Source: DASRDR01 sp963812945 [NCBI: uncultured Candidatus Rokubacteria bacterium]
Lineage (GTDB): Bacteria; Methylomirabilota; Methylomirabilia; Rokubacteriales
Direction: 5' to 3'
Length of the DNA stretch: 64,000 nt
NCBI GenBank assembly: GCA_963812945.1
Contig: CAWEXD010000007.1
Span: 1 to 64,000 of the forward strand
In this document: in pieces, positions 47,049-55,862 of the stretch
How the letters are laid out: the number at the start of each line of letters is the position of its first letter
Numbering within the stretch: position 1 is the stretch's first letter
The notes under the pieces: generated by a model
Seen by the model: only the letters and a program-made list of their open reading frames with translations
What the model was told of the DNA's origin: nothing
The model's database searches: none
Position numbers and translations under genes: made by a program

Positions 47049-47078
47049 TTGCCCCCCGCGGCGCCGCTGTGCTACCGT
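47049..47078 (+). promoter_or_regulatory. Possible sigma70 promoter of the thioredoxin gene
   Basis: TTGCCC, an 18-base spacer and TACCGT lie about 70 bases upstream of the ATG at 47150, in the gap after livF. The match to consensus is moderate. Confidence 0.4.
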
Positions 47079-47149
47079 AAAGGAGCCGGTTTACTCACCT
47101 CGTGATGAGCATCACCCCGACCACTCGAGCACCCGGAGCGGAGGACCTC

Positions 47150-47479
47150 ATGGCGACTCAGGCCACGCTGCACCTCACAGAGGCTGCGTTCGATCAGACC
47201 TTGGCCGGGCGCACCGAGGCGGTGGTCGTCGACTTCTGGGCCGAATGGTGCGGCCCCTGCAAGGCGATCGCACCGGTCCTCGAGGAGCTGGCCGGAGAGT
47301 ACGCGGGCCGCGTGACGATCGCCAAGGTCAACGTCGACGAGCACCCCGGCCTCGCGGCCCGGTTCCAGGTGCGCTCCATCCCGACCCTCCTCTTCTTCAA
47401 GGGTGGCCAGGTCGTCGACCAGGTCATCGGCGCGGTCCCCAAGGCGCAGATCAAGAAGCGCTTGGACGCGGTCGCCTGA
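47150..47479 (+). CDS. trxA: Thioredoxin
   Basis: 109 residues, ATG 47150 with GGAGG 5 bases upstream. It is a classical thioredoxin: VVVDFWAEWCGPCKAIAPVL with active site WCGPC, the cis-Pro strand in RSIPTLLFFKGGQVVDQVIG, and a C-terminal helix. It is cytoplasmic, reducing protein disulfides. In contrast to the two exported thioredoxin-like proteins in the window, it has two ordinary Cys codons. Confidence 0.95.
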   Translation: MATQATLHLTEAAFDQTLAGRTEAVVVDFWAEWCGPCKAIAPVLEELAGEYAGRVTIAKVNVDEHPGLAARFQVRSIPTLLFFKGGQVVDQVIGAVPKAQIKKRLDAVA

Positions 47480-47495
47480 GGACGAGGTCGCGCCG

Positions 47496-48539
47496 GTGAG
47501 GTCCGGCGAGGACCCCGACCCGGCCGGGCTTCCTACCGCGACGCTGGCGGAGCTCGGTGAGCGGGGACTCATCGCGCGGCTCCGGCGTCGGCTCGCGCCG
47601 CCGGGTCCCGAGGTCCTGGTGGGCATCGGAGACGACGCGGCCGCCGTGGCCTGGGGCGGGGAGACGCTCTTGCTCACCACCGACGCCTTGCTCGAGGGCG
47701 TCCACTTCCGCCGGTCCACGGCGACGCTCCGCGACGTGGGCGCCAAGGCGATCGCGGTCAACGTCTCGGACATCGCCGCCATGGGGGGGGAGCCCCGCTA
47801 CGCCCTCTTGGCCCTCGCGCTCCCCCCGAGCCTGCCCGTGGCCGAGGTCGACGAGCTGTACGCGGGGATCCACGACATGGCTCGGCGGCACGGGGTGACC
47901 GTCGTGGGCGGCGACACGTGCGCCGCTCTCGGCGGCATCGTCCTGGCCGTCACCCTCGTCGGGCGCGTCGACGGCGCGCCCCTCCGCCGGAGCGGCGCCC
48001 GGCCGGGGGACGCGATCCTGGTCACCGGCACCCTCGGCGCCTCGGCGGCGGGGCTGGCCCTGCTCGAGCAGAGCCCCGGCGGGCTGCCGCCGGCGACCGT
48101 CGAGGCCGTCATGCGCCCGCATCGCCTGCCGACCCCCCGCGTCGCCGAGGGGCGGCTCATCCGCGCCTCGGGGGGCGCCACGGCGATGATCGACGTCTCG
48201 GACGGGCTCGTGACCGACCTCGGCCACATCGCGACCGAGAGCCAGGTGGGGGCGCGGATCGACGTCGACGCGCTTCCCGTGAGCGAGGCCACGCGGGCCG
48301 TCGCCGAGGCGCTCGGGCGCGATCCCCTCCGCTGGGCGCTGAGTGGCGGCGAGGACTACGAGCTCCTGTTCACCGCGGTGCCCGACCGCGCGGGCGAGGT
48401 CGCCCGCGCCGTGACCGACCGGACCGGCACGCCCGTCCACCGGATCGGCGACGTGCGGCCGCCCGGCGAGGGCGTCCGGTTCCTGGACCGGGGCGGCCGC
48501 CCTCACGCCGTCGCGCCCGGCTTCGACCACTTCGGCTGA
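47496..48539 (+). CDS. thiL: Thiamine-monophosphate kinase
   Basis: 347 residues from GTG 47496. AIRS/PurM-like fold with LAELGERGLIARLRRRLAPP, VGIGDDAAAV (Mg/ATP aspartates), LLLTTDALLEGVHF, KAIAVNVSDIAAMGGEPRYA, VVGGDTCA and WALSGGEDYELLFTA near the end. It phosphorylates thiamine monophosphate to the diphosphate cofactor. Although SelD (selenophosphate synthetase) is a distant relative, the N-terminal Cys/Sec-Lys active-site loop of SelD is absent. It lies 16 bases after trxA. Confidence 0.92.
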   Translation: MRSGEDPDPAGLPTATLAELGERGLIARLRRRLAPPGPEVLVGIGDDAAAVAWGGETLLLTTDALLEGVHFRRSTATLRDVGAKAIAVNVSDIAAMGGEPRYALLALALPPSLPVAEVDELYAGIHDMARRHGVTVVGGDTCAALGGIVLAVTLVGRVDGAPLRRSGARPGDAILVTGTLGASAAGLALLEQSPGGLPPATVEAVMRPHRLPTPRVAEGRLIRASGGATAMIDVSDGLVTDLGHIATESQVGARIDVDALPVSEATRAVAEALGRDPLRWALSGGEDYELLFTAVPDRAGEVARAVTDRTGTPVHRIGDVRPPGEGVRFLDRGGRPHAVAPGFDHFG

Positions 48540-48542
48540 GCC

Positions 48543-49865
48543 ATGGAACGACTGGTCCTCGACGGGCTCCTCCTGGTGGTCTTCCTCGGCATCTCGGCGG
48601 TCCTGTGCGGAGCCGAGGCCGCCTACTTCTCGCTCTCCCGCCTCGGGACCACGCACCTCGAGCCCGAAGAGTCCCCGGGGCACGCCCTGCTCATGCGGGT
48701 CATGCGGGACCCCCAGGACCTTCTGATCACGCTGCTCGCCGGCATCACCCTGGTCAACATCGCCGCGGCGGCGCTCGCGACACAGGTGGCGACGGCCGTG
48801 TTCGGCGCGCGGGGGATCGTGATCGCGATCCCGGTGATGGTCTTCCTGATCGTCGTCTTCGGCGAGGTGCTCCCGATGACGGTGGCGGTCGGGATGCCGC
48901 ATCGATTCGGCCTCCTCGTGGCGCGCCCCGTGCTCGCGTTCCGGTGGCTCCTCACGCCGGTGCGGCTCCTGCTGGGGGCGTTCATCCGGGTCGTGTCCCG
49001 GGCGGCCGACGGGGAAGGCACGACCAAGGCCGCGATCACGGAGGCGGAGCTCCGGACCCTGGTCGAGGTCGGCCATCAGGAGGGCGTGGTCCAGCGCACC
49101 GAGCGCGAGATGATCCACGGCGTCTTCGAGCTGGGCGAGACGACGGTATCCGAGGTCATGGTGCCGCGCACGGACGTCTTCGGGGTCGACGTGGCGACCC
49201 CGGCCGACCGCCTCTTGCCGGCCGTCCGGGCGAACCTCCACCACCGGGTCCCCGTCTTCGAGGGGAGTCTGGACCACGTGGTCGGCATCCTGGAGGTGAA
49301 GGGCCTCCTTCCGTACTACGCGGGCCTCCCGTCCGACTTCGACCTGCGCGCGCACCTGGCCGTGCCGCACTTCGTGCCCCAGTCCAAGCGGACGGACGCC
49401 CTCCTGCGCGAGTTCAAGGCGAAGAAGCTGCAGACGGCCATCGTCGTCGACGAGTACGGGGGCACGGCCGGCATGGTCACGCTCGAGGACATCCTCGAGG
49501 AGGTCGTCGGCGAGATCCGCGACGAGTTCGAGTCCGACGAGCGGCTCGCGCAGGCGGTGGACGGGCGCACCTGGCGGGTGGCCGCCAAGATGTCGGTCGG
49601 CGACTTCAACGCGGTCACGGGGCTCGCGATTCCCGACGAGCACTTCGACACGGTCGGCGGCTGGGTGCTGGATCTCTTCGGCCGCGTTCCCCACCGGGGG
49701 GAGAGCGTCGAGGCCCGCGGGGTGCGCGTGACCGTGGAGACCACCCACCGGACACGGATCCTTCAGGTGCTCGTGCGGCTGCCGGGGCCCGATCCCACCG
49801 TCGGGGCGGCCGATGCTCGCGCGGTCCCGCCGCCCCCTCCCGCCGACCCGGAGACCCGGTCGTGA
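48543..49865 (+). CDS. HlyC/CorC (CNNM) family transporter, copy 1
   Basis: 440 residues. The DUF21 membrane domain (~1-190) begins LVLDGLLLVVFLGISAVLCG and has SAEAAYFSLS-type and GEVLPMTVAVGMP motifs. Two CBS domains follow (VSEVMVPRTDVFGVD; IVVDEYGGTAGMVTLEDILE) and a C-terminal CorC_HlyC domain ends with LPGPDPTVGAADA. Family members mediate magnesium or cobalt efflux/resistance. It overlaps the next, paralogous gene by GTGA. It starts 3 bases after thiL. Confidence 0.9.
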   Translation: MERLVLDGLLLVVFLGISAVLCGAEAAYFSLSRLGTTHLEPEESPGHALLMRVMRDPQDLLITLLAGITLVNIAAAALATQVATAVFGARGIVIAIPVMVFLIVVFGEVLPMTVAVGMPHRFGLLVARPVLAFRWLLTPVRLLLGAFIRVVSRAADGEGTTKAAITEAELRTLVEVGHQEGVVQRTEREMIHGVFELGETTVSEVMVPRTDVFGVDVATPADRLLPAVRANLHHRVPVFEGSLDHVVGILEVKGLLPYYAGLPSDFDLRAHLAVPHFVPQSKRTDALLREFKAKKLQTAIVVDEYGGTAGMVTLEDILEEVVGEIRDEFESDERLAQAVDGRTWRVAAKMSVGDFNAVTGLAIPDEHFDTVGGWVLDLFGRVPHRGESVEARGVRVTVETTHRTRILQVLVRLPGPDPTVGAADARAVPPPPPADPETRS

Positions 49866-51175
49866 CCTTCGCGAGCTGGGGCGTCGTCCTCGTCTGCTTG
49901 CTCGCCTCGGCCTTCTTCTCGGCGGCCGAGATCGCGTTCCTGGCCGCCAACCGGGTGCGGTTGCGTCACCTGGCCGAGCAGGGCTCGCGGGTGGCCCGCG
50001 GGTACATGGAGGCCTTCCAGCACCCGGAGCGGCTCCTGTCCACCGCGATGATGGGGGTCACCATCGCCCACGTCGTCTCGTCGGCGGTGGCGACCACCGC
50101 GCTCCTCCCCTGGGTCGGAGGCCAGGCCTCGCTCTGGGCGACGATCATCCTCACGCCGACCATGCTCGTCTTCGGCGAGATCCTGCCGAAGGCGCTCACG
50201 CAGCCGCGCGCGACCGGCGTCGCCCTTCGCACCTTCGACCCGCTCCGGGGGGTGACCTGGCTTCTGGCCCCCGTCGTGGGCCTTGCCAACCTCCTCGTGC
50301 GCGCGATCCTGGGGGGCCTGGGACACGGCGACCGCCGCGATCCCTTCGTCTCCCGCGCCGATCTTCGCCTCCTGGTCGAGCGCGAGCCGGACGGGACGAC
50401 CGACGTCCGCGAGGAAGAGCGGGAGATGATCGAGGGGATCTTCGACCTCACCGAGACGTCCGTCCGGGAGGTCATGGTGCCGCTGGTCGACGTCATCGCG
50501 GTGCCCGAGGACGCGAGCGTCGACGAGGCGGTCGCGACGATCCGGGAGAGCGGGCACTCGCGGGTGCCCGTGTACCGGGAGCGCATCGACAACGTCGTGG
50601 GCGTGGTCGCGGCGCTCGACATCCTGGCCCGGGGCGCCTCCGGGGAGACGATCCGGACGCTCATGCGCCCGGCGCACTACGTCCCCGCCACCAAGCGGGT
50701 CAGCGAGCTCCTGCCGGAGATGCAGCGCCGGCGCATCCAGCTCGCAGTCGTGGTCGACGAGTATGGCGCCAGCCAGGGGATCGTGACGCTCGGGGACGTC
50801 ATCGAGGAGATCGTGGGGGAGATCCCGGATGACCGGGAGTCTCCGTCCCAGCTCGTGCGGCTCCCCGACGGCAGCTACCTGGTCGACGGGCGCCAATGGA
50901 TCGAGGAGCTCAACGAGAAGCTGGACTGGGACCTTCCCAAGAAGAAGGAATACGAGACGGTCGCCGGGCTGATCCTCGATGCCCTCGGGCACATCCCCCG
51001 CCCCGGCGAGCAGGCCACCGTGGGAGCCTACGAGCTTGCCGTGGTGGACGCCGACGAGCGCCGCATCAACAAGGTGAAGGTCCGCGCGCGCAATCGCCCG
51101 GGCGGACTCCACCCCGGGCAGCCTCCCCCGCAGCCCCCCTCACAGCCGCCCACACAGCCTCAAGGAGGACACTGA
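49862..51175 (+). CDS. HlyC/CorC (CNNM) family transporter, copy 2
   Basis: 437 residues from GTG 49862. The DUF21 domain has SAFFSAAEIAFLAANRVRLR and FGEILPKALTQPRAT. CBS domains show VREVMVPLVDVIAVPEDASV and QLAVVVDEYGASQGIVTLGD, and a CorC_HlyC domain includes DGSYLVDGRQWIEELNEKL. The tail is Pro/Gln-rich (QPPPQPPSQPPTQPQGG). It is a tandem paralogue of the preceding gene; the two may form a heteromeric transporter. Confidence 0.9.
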   Translation: MTFASWGVVLVCLLASAFFSAAEIAFLAANRVRLRHLAEQGSRVARGYMEAFQHPERLLSTAMMGVTIAHVVSSAVATTALLPWVGGQASLWATIILTPTMLVFGEILPKALTQPRATGVALRTFDPLRGVTWLLAPVVGLANLLVRAILGGLGHGDRRDPFVSRADLRLLVEREPDGTTDVREEEREMIEGIFDLTETSVREVMVPLVDVIAVPEDASVDEAVATIRESGHSRVPVYRERIDNVVGVVAALDILARGASGETIRTLMRPAHYVPATKRVSELLPEMQRRRIQLAVVVDEYGASQGIVTLGDVIEEIVGEIPDDRESPSQLVRLPDGSYLVDGRQWIEELNEKLDWDLPKKKEYETVAGLILDALGHIPRPGEQATVGAYELAVVDADERRINKVKVRARNRPGGLHPGQPPPQPPSQPPTQPQGGH

Positions 51176-51177
51176 GC

Positions 51178-51852
51178 ATGGCCGGCAGCATGGTGACGTT
51201 CGCAACGAACGGGTCGACGACGCCGGGGTATCTGGCCACGCCCAAGAGCGGGGCCGGGCCCGGGGTGCTCGTCATCCAGGAGTGGTGGGGGCTCGTCCCG
51301 CACATCAAGCACGTCGCCGACCGGTTCGCCGGGGAGGGCTTCGTGGCGCTCGCCCCCGACATGTACCACGGGAAGACGGCCAGCGAGCCCGACGGCGCCG
51401 GGAAGCTCTTCATGGCGCTGAACATCGCCCAGGCGGAGAAGGACCTGCGCGGCGCCGCGACCTACCTCCTGACCCACGCGTCCGCGAAGAAGATCGGGGT
51501 CGTGGGGTTCTGCATGGGCGGGCAGCTCGCCCTCTTCGCCGCGACGCTGAACCCGACGGTCGGGGCCTGCGTGAACTTCTACGGGATCCACCCGAACGTC
51601 AAGCCCGACTACGCGAAGCTGGCGGCGCCGGTGCTCGGGCTCTACGCCGAGCGCGACGGGTTCGTGACGCCGGCGGTCGCCCGCCAGGTGGACGCGGACA
51701 TCCGGAAGGCAGGCAAGTCGTCCGAGATCCACGTCTACCCGGGCGTCGACCACGCGTTCTTCAACGACGAGCGCTCGGACGTCTACGACCGGGCCGCCGC
51801 GGAGGACGCCTGGCGGCGGACGCTCACCTTCTTCCGCCAGCACCTCCGGTAG
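51178..51852 (+). CDS. Dienelactone hydrolase family protein
   Basis: 224 residues, ATG 51178 with AAGGAGG just upstream. Alpha/beta-hydrolase fold with the dienelactone hydrolase triad: Cys112 in GFCMGGQLAL, Asp near 160 in LYAERDGFVTP and His192 in GVDHAFFNDERSD; the activating Glu is in VIQEWWGLVPH. It hydrolyses dienelactones or related esters in the cytoplasm. It is the last gene before a strong hairpin. Confidence 0.92.
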   Translation: MAGSMVTFATNGSTTPGYLATPKSGAGPGVLVIQEWWGLVPHIKHVADRFAGEGFVALAPDMYHGKTASEPDGAGKLFMALNIAQAEKDLRGAATYLLTHASAKKIGVVGFCMGGQLALFAATLNPTVGACVNFYGIHPNVKPDYAKLAAPVLGLYAERDGFVTPAVARQVDADIRKAGKSSEIHVYPGVDHAFFNDERSDVYDRAAAEDAWRRTLTFFRQHLR

Positions 51853-51878
51853 GGGGCGAAAGCGGCGAGCGATCCCGG

Positions 51879-51930
51879 CCGGGGCCGACCGGCCCCGGAA
51901 ATGCCACGCGGGGGCCTCGGGGCCCCCGCG
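51879..51930. terminator. Pair of GC-rich hairpins between convergent operons
   Basis: Two perfect hairpins lie in tandem: CCGGGGCC-GACC-GGCCCCGG at 51879-51898 and CGCGGGGGCC-TCGG-GGCCCCCGCG at 51907-51930 (10-bp stem). They separate the plus-strand hydrolase gene from the minus-strand ribosomal operon and probably terminate both. No T-tract follows. Confidence 0.7.
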
Positions 51931-51974
51931 CATGGTCGGGGCGGCGTGAGCGGGCCGCGGGCCCGCCGCGCGGC

Positions 51975-52436
51975 CTAGCCGGTGGCCGTCGCGGCCGCCT
52001 GCTTGCGGGCCTTCTTGGCGGCCTTGCCCTTCGGCTCGGCGGCCTTCTTGCCCTTCGCCGGCTTCTCCTTCGTGGCCTCGGGCCGGTCGACCAGCTCCAG
52101 GATGGCCATGGGGGCGGCGTCGCCCCGCCGCGTGCCGACCGGGATGATGCGGGTGTAGCCCCCGCGGCGGTCCGAGTAGCGCGCCCCGACCGTGTCGAAC
52201 AGCCGCCGCACGACGACCACGTCGGGGACCAGGGTCAGGGCCTGCCGGCGGGCGTGGAGGGTGTCCTCCTTCGCGAGCGTCACCAGGTGGTCCGCCAGCG
52301 GCCGGACCGCCTTGGCCTTGGCCACGGTGGTCGTGATCCGCTCGTGCGTGAACAGCGCCGTCAGGAGATTCCGGAAGAGGGCCCAGCGGTGCGCCGTGAG
52401 CCGGCCCAGCTTCCAGCCGTCGCGCTTGTGTCTCAT
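51975..52436 (-). CDS. rplQ: 50S ribosomal protein L17
   Basis: 153 residues from ATG 52436. The L17 core is MRHKRDGWKLGRLTAHRWAL, LLTALFTHERITTTVAKAKA and GGYTRIIPVGTRRGDAAPMA. The last ~35 residues are a Lys/Ala-rich tail (KEKPAKGKKAAEPKGK), longer than usual, presumably binding RNA. The start overlaps the rpoA stop by 4 bases (ATGA). It is last in the alpha operon. Confidence 0.96.
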   Translation of the reverse strand: MRHKRDGWKLGRLTAHRWALFRNLLTALFTHERITTTVAKAKAVRPLADHLVTLAKEDTLHARRQALTLVPDVVVVRRLFDTVGARYSDRRGGYTRIIPVGTRRGDAAPMAILELVDRPEATKEKPAKGKKAAEPKGKAAKKARKQAAATATG

Positions 52437-53182
52437 GCCGGTCTCGTGACCTCCGCGGCGGCCGGCGCGGCCGAGGGCTCGTCGTCCTCTTCCTCCGCCC
52501 CGGCCGGCGTGAACAGGTCGAAGTGGTCGCGGAGGAGCTTCGCCGCCTGCAGGAAGGCCTGGCCCGGTGAGATGCTGCCGTCCGTCGTGATGTCGACCAC
52601 GAGCTTCTCGTAGTCCGTGATGTTGCCGAGGCGGGACATCTCGACCAGGTAGTTCACCCGCCGGATCGGGGAGAAGGCGGCGTCGAGACCGATCGCCCCC
52701 GATGGCACGCCCTCCCCGTGCTGGTCGCCGGAAACGTATCCGCGTCCGGCCCGGATGCCGACCTCGAGGCCCAGCCGGCCCCCCGCGGCGACGTTCGCGA
52801 TGTGCAGCTCCGGGGTCAGCACCTCGACCCCCGACCCCGTGAAGTCGGCCCCGGTCGCGGCCCTCGGCCCCCGCACCTCGAGCCGGGCGGTCCCGGTCTC
52901 GGCGTCGCCGGCGAGCCGCACCACCATCTTCTTCAGGTTGAGGAGGAGATTGGCGACATCGTCCTCGACACCGGGGACACGTTCGGCGCCGGCGTTCACC
53001 GAGGCGACCTTGGCCCACACGATGGCCGCCCCCGGGACCGCCGAGAGGAGCACCCGGCGAAGTGAGTTACCGACCGTCAGCGCGTAGCCCTTCTCGAACG
53101 GCTCGGCCGCCATCCGGCCGAAGGTCGGCGTGAGCTCCTCCCACTCGATGCGACGGGGACGCTGGAACATTAGTCTCGGCAT
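52433..53182 (-). CDS. rpoA: DNA-directed RNA polymerase subunit alpha lacking the C-terminal domain
   Basis: 249 residues, against ~310-340 in most bacteria. The N-terminal domain is complete: FGRMAAEPFEKGYALTVGNS, LRRVLLSAVPGAAI, the insert domain with LLNLKKMVVRLAG, FSPIRRVNYLVEMSRLGNIT and DYEKLVVDITTDGSISPGQA. After FLQAAKLLRDHFDLFTPA there is only a 20-residue Glu/Asp/Ala/Pro linker, then the stop, which overlaps rplQ (ATGA). The helix-hairpin-helix CTD that binds UP elements and activators is absent. The tight rplQ junction argues against a sequencing frameshift. Confidence 0.95.
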   Translation of the reverse strand: MPRLMFQRPRRIEWEELTPTFGRMAAEPFEKGYALTVGNSLRRVLLSAVPGAAIVWAKVASVNAGAERVPGVEDDVANLLLNLKKMVVRLAGDAETGTARLEVRGPRAATGADFTGSGVEVLTPELHIANVAAGGRLGLEVGIRAGRGYVSGDQHGEGVPSGAIGLDAAFSPIRRVNYLVEMSRLGNITDYEKLVVDITTDGSISPGQAFLQAAKLLRDHFDLFTPAGAEEEDDEPSAAPAAAEVTRPA

Positions 53183-53194
53183 GCGCCCGACCTC

Positions 53195-53818
53195 TTACTT
53201 TGAGTACAGCTCGACGATGAGCTGTTCCTGGACCGGAATCTGGATGTCGTCGCGGAGCGGCAGGCTCCGGACCGTCCCCGACTTCCCGGGAGGCGCCACC
53301 TCGAGCCACTGGGGCACGTGACCCCGCCCGGCCGACAGGTTGTCCGTCACCCGCTCCTGGAGCTTCGAGGCGGACCGGAGCTGCACCTGATCACCCACGC
53401 GGACCAGGAACGAGGGGATCGCCACGCGGCGCCCGTTCACCTGGAAGTGCCCGTGCGCGACCATCTGGCGCGCCTCGGCCCGTGACGCCGCGAAACCGAG
53501 CCGGAAGACGACGTTGTCGAGTCGCCGCTCGAGCAGGCGCAAGAGGTTCTCGCCCGTCACGCCCTTCTGCCCTTCCGCCTGGACGAAGTAGCGCCGGAAC
53601 TGGCCCTCGAGCAGCCCGTAGATGCGCTTGGCCTTCTGCTTCTCGCGCAGCTGCTGCCCGTAGGCCGACTGCTTCGTCCGGCCCAGTCCGTGCTGGCCCG
53701 GCGGGTAGTTGCGGCGCTCGATCCCGCACTTGTCCGTGAAGCAGCGCGAGCCCTTCAGGAACAGCTTGAGACCCTCACGCCGGCACAGCCGGCAGACCGC
53801 GTCGTTGTACCTTGCCAA
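53195..53818 (-). CDS. rpsD: 30S ribosomal protein S4
   Basis: 207 residues. The N-terminus carries four cysteines ([22 protein letters not shown]), the zinc-binding form of S4; the S4 RNA-binding domain is [40 protein letters not shown]. It is a 16S rRNA primary binder and often the autoregulator of the alpha operon. It lies upstream of rpoA in the usual order, 12 bases from it. Confidence 0.97.
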   Translation of the reverse strand: MARYNDAVCRLCRREGLKLFLKGSRCFTDKCGIERRNYPPGQHGLGRTKQSAYGQQLREKQKAKRIYGLLEGQFRRYFVQAEGQKGVTGENLLRLLERRLDNVVFRLGFAASRAEARQMVAHGHFQVNGRRVAIPSFLVRVGDQVQLRSASKLQERVTDNLSAGRGHVPQWLEVAPPGKSGTVRSLPLRDDIQIPVQEQLIVELYSK

Positions 53819-53833
53819 CTCCTATCCTCCTCG

Positions 53834-54238
53834 CTACACCCGGCGACGCTTGGGCGGCCGGCAGCCGTCGTGTGGGATCGGCGTGACGTCGCGGATCGCC
53901 GTGATCTCGAGACCCACCGCCTGCAAGGAGCGGATCGCCGCCTCCCGGCCCGCGCCCGGCCCCTTCACGTACACCTCGACCTGCTTGAGGCCGATCTCCA
54001 TGGCCTTCCGCGCCGCGGCTTCGGCCGCCATCTGCGCCGCGAACGGGGTGCTCTTGCGTGAGCCCTTGAAGCCCACGCTCCCCGCGCTCGCCCACGCGAC
54101 CACCCCGCCCATCTTGTCGGTGAGGGTCACGATCGTATTGTTGAAGGTGGCCTGCACGTGCGCGATGCCCGTGCGGACCTCCCGCCGCTCCTTCTTCTTC
54201 CCGCTCTTCCGGGGCCTTCCCGCGGTGGCCTCAGCCAT
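53834..54238 (-). CDS. rpsK: 30S ribosomal protein S11
   Basis: 134 residues with the S11 signature regions [40 protein letters not shown] and [20 protein letters not shown], ending PPKRRRV. A short basic N-terminus ([14 protein letters not shown]) precedes the core. It forms part of the small-subunit platform near the E site. Placement between rpsM and rpsD is canonical. Confidence 0.97.
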   Translation of the reverse strand: MAEATAGRPRKSGKKKERREVRTGIAHVQATFNNTIVTLTDKMGGVVAWASAGSVGFKGSRKSTPFAAQMAAEAAARKAMEIGLKQVEVYVKGPGAGREAAIRSLQAVGLEITAIRDVTPIPHDGCRPPKRRRV

Positions 54239-54244
54239 GGCGCC

Positions 54245-54646
54245 CTACGCCTTTCCCGTGGTCGGGTTCTTGGTCGCCGCCTTCTTGCGGATGCCGACGC
54301 CCCGCCGCGGCCCCTTCCGGGTGCGCGCGTTGGTGTGGGTGCGCTGGCCGCGGACCGGCAGGCCCTTGCGGTGCCGGATGCCCCGGTAGCTGCCGATGTC
54401 CATCAGCCGCTTCATGTTCATCGTAACCTCGCGCCGCAGGTCACCCTCGACTCGCTGCTCGCGCTCGATCACCTCGCGGACCCGCGCGGTCTCGTCCTCG
54501 GTCCACTCCCGGACCCGGCGGTTCATGTCCACGCCGGCCCGGATCAGGATCCGCCGGGACGACGAGCGTCCGATGCCGAGGATGTACGTCAAGGCCACCT
54601 CGCCCCGCTTGTCCCGGGGCAGGTCGACTCCCGCTACGCGTGCCAT
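54245..54646 (-). CDS. rpsM: 30S ribosomal protein S13
   Basis: 133 residues: [20 protein letters not shown], the helix-two-turns-helix region [20 protein letters not shown], and [20 protein letters not shown], with a basic C-terminal tail that reaches the P-site tRNA. Slightly longer at the C-terminus than the E. coli protein. Located 6 bases before rpsK. Confidence 0.97.
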   Translation of the reverse strand: MARVAGVDLPRDKRGEVALTYILGIGRSSSRRILIRAGVDMNRRVREWTEDETARVREVIEREQRVEGDLRREVTMNMKRLMDIGSYRGIRHRKGLPVRGQRTHTNARTRKGPRRGVGIRKKAATKNPTTGKA

Positions 54647-54670
54647 ACGCCTGTCCTCTCTCCCCGCGCC

Positions 54671-54784
54671 TCAGCCCTGGCGTTGCTTGTGACGCACGTT
54701 CACGCAAATGATCCGCACGACACCCTTGCGCCGGATCACCTTGCACTTCTCACACCGCTTCCTGATCGACGGCCGTACCTTCAT
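54671..54784 (-). CDS. rpmJ: 50S ribosomal protein L36
   Basis: 37 residues: [20 protein letters not shown], then [17 protein letters not shown]. The zinc-binding set (CEKC, later Cys and His) is intact, so this is the C+ form. The reading frame is from ATG 54784 to TGA 54671. It sits between infA and rpsM as usual. Confidence 0.96.
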   Translation of the reverse strand: MKVRPSIRKRCEKCKVIRRKGVVRIICVNVRHKQRQG

Positions 54785-54831
54785 CGGGCTCTCCGTCCGC
54801 TCTTCCCAATCTTCCCCATCGGGGGTCCCGC

Positions 54832-55098
54832 CTACTTGAACCGGTACGTGATGCGGCCCCGGGTCAAGTCGTAGGCCGAGAGCTCGACCTTCACCCGGTC
54901 GCCGGGCAGGATCCGGATGAAGTGCATGCGCATCTTGCCCGACACGTGCGTCAGCACCCGGTGCCCGTTGTCCAGCTCGACGCGGAACATGGCGTTGGGC
55001 AGGGGCTCGACCACCTTGCCCTCCACCTCGATCGCGTCGTCCTTCGGCTTCTTGCCCTCCCGCTCCTCGGGAAACTGCCCGCGCCGCCGCCTCGCCAT
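54832..55098 (-). CDS. infA: Translation initiation factor IF-1
   Basis: 88 residues. The S1/OB-fold is textbook: [40 protein letters not shown] and [20 protein letters not shown], ending GRITYRFK. About 16 extra charged residues ([18 protein letters not shown]) precede the usual start, compared with the ~72-residue norm. The ATG overlaps the map stop by one base (TGATG). IF-1 binds the ribosomal A site during initiation. Confidence 0.96.
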   Translation of the reverse strand: MARRRRGQFPEEREGKKPKDDAIEVEGKVVEPLPNAMFRVELDNGHRVLTHVSGKMRMHFIRILPGDRVKVELSAYDLTRGRITYRFK

Positions 55099-55862
55099 CA
55101 GGCCGCCTCCCTCAAGTCCGCGGTCAACACGTCGGGCCCCTCTTCGGTGACCGCGACCGTGTGCTCGAAGTGCGCGGCCAGGCTCCCGTCCGCGGTCACC
55201 GCCGTCCACCGGTCCGCCAGCACGCGCACCTCCCAGTGCCCCATCGTGACCATGGGCTCGAGCGCGAGCACCATCCCGGTCCGGAGGAGCGGACCGCGGC
55301 CCGGCTCCCCGAAGTTCGGCACCTGCGGGTCCTCGTGGAGCGCCCGGCCGATGCCATGACCCACGAAGGCCCGCACCACCCCGAAGCCGGCCGCCTCCAC
55401 GTGCCGCTGGACGGCCACCGAGACGTCTCCCACGCGGCGCCCAGGCCGGCACTCGGCGATCGCCCGCGCGAGCGACTCCCGGGTGATCTCGAGGAGCCGC
55501 CGGGCCTCGTCGGTGACGTCCCCCACCGGCAGCGTCACCGCGGCGTCGGCGTAGTAGCCTTCCACGATCGCCCCCAGGTCCAGACCGATGATGTCCCCCT
55601 CCCGCAGCCGGCGCCGCGACGCGGGGATCCCGTGCACGACCTCCTCGTTGATCGACGCGCAGATCGTGGCCGGGAACCCCCGGTAGCCCTTGAAGGCCGG
55701 CTTGGCCTTGCGGTCGCGGATCAGGGCCTCGACCTCATGGTCGATCTCGAGCGTGGACACGCCCGGCTTGACCAGGTCCCGGCACATCCGGAACGCCTCG
55801 GCCAGGATCCGGCCGGCTTCCCGCATGTGGGCGATCTGGGCAGGCGACTTGAGCTCGATCAC
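55098..55862 (-). CDS. map: Methionine aminopeptidase, type I
   Basis: 254 residues from GTG 55862: [20 protein letters not shown]. Metal ligands are in [20 protein letters not shown] (two Asp), [20 protein letters not shown] (His), LEPMVTMG (Glu) and [17 protein letters not shown] (Glu). The substrate-positioning His is in EVVHGIPAS. It removes the initiator Met. The start overlaps the adk stop (GTGA). Confidence 0.96.
   Translation of the reverse strand: MIELKSPAQIAHMREAGRILAEAFRMCRDLVKPGVSTLEIDHEVEALIRDRKAKPAFKGYRGFPATICASINEEVVHGIPASRRRLREGDIIGLDLGAIVEGYYADAAVTLPVGDVTDEARRLLEITRESLARAIAECRPGRRVGDVSVAVQRHVEAAGFGVVRAFVGHGIGRALHEDPQVPNFGEPGRGPLLRTGMVLALEPMVTMGHWEVRVLADRWTAVTADGSLAAHFEHTVAVTEEGPDVLTADLREAA

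Noticed and set aside
47150-47479. Thioredoxin as another selenoprotein
   Set aside because: Both active-site positions are TGC codons (WCGPC).
47496-48539. The AIRS-fold kinase as selenophosphate synthetase (SelD), tempting because of the selenoproteins
   Set aside because: It has ThiL motifs (GIGDDAAAV, GVHF, SGGEDYELLF) and lacks the SelD N-terminal Cys/Sec loop.
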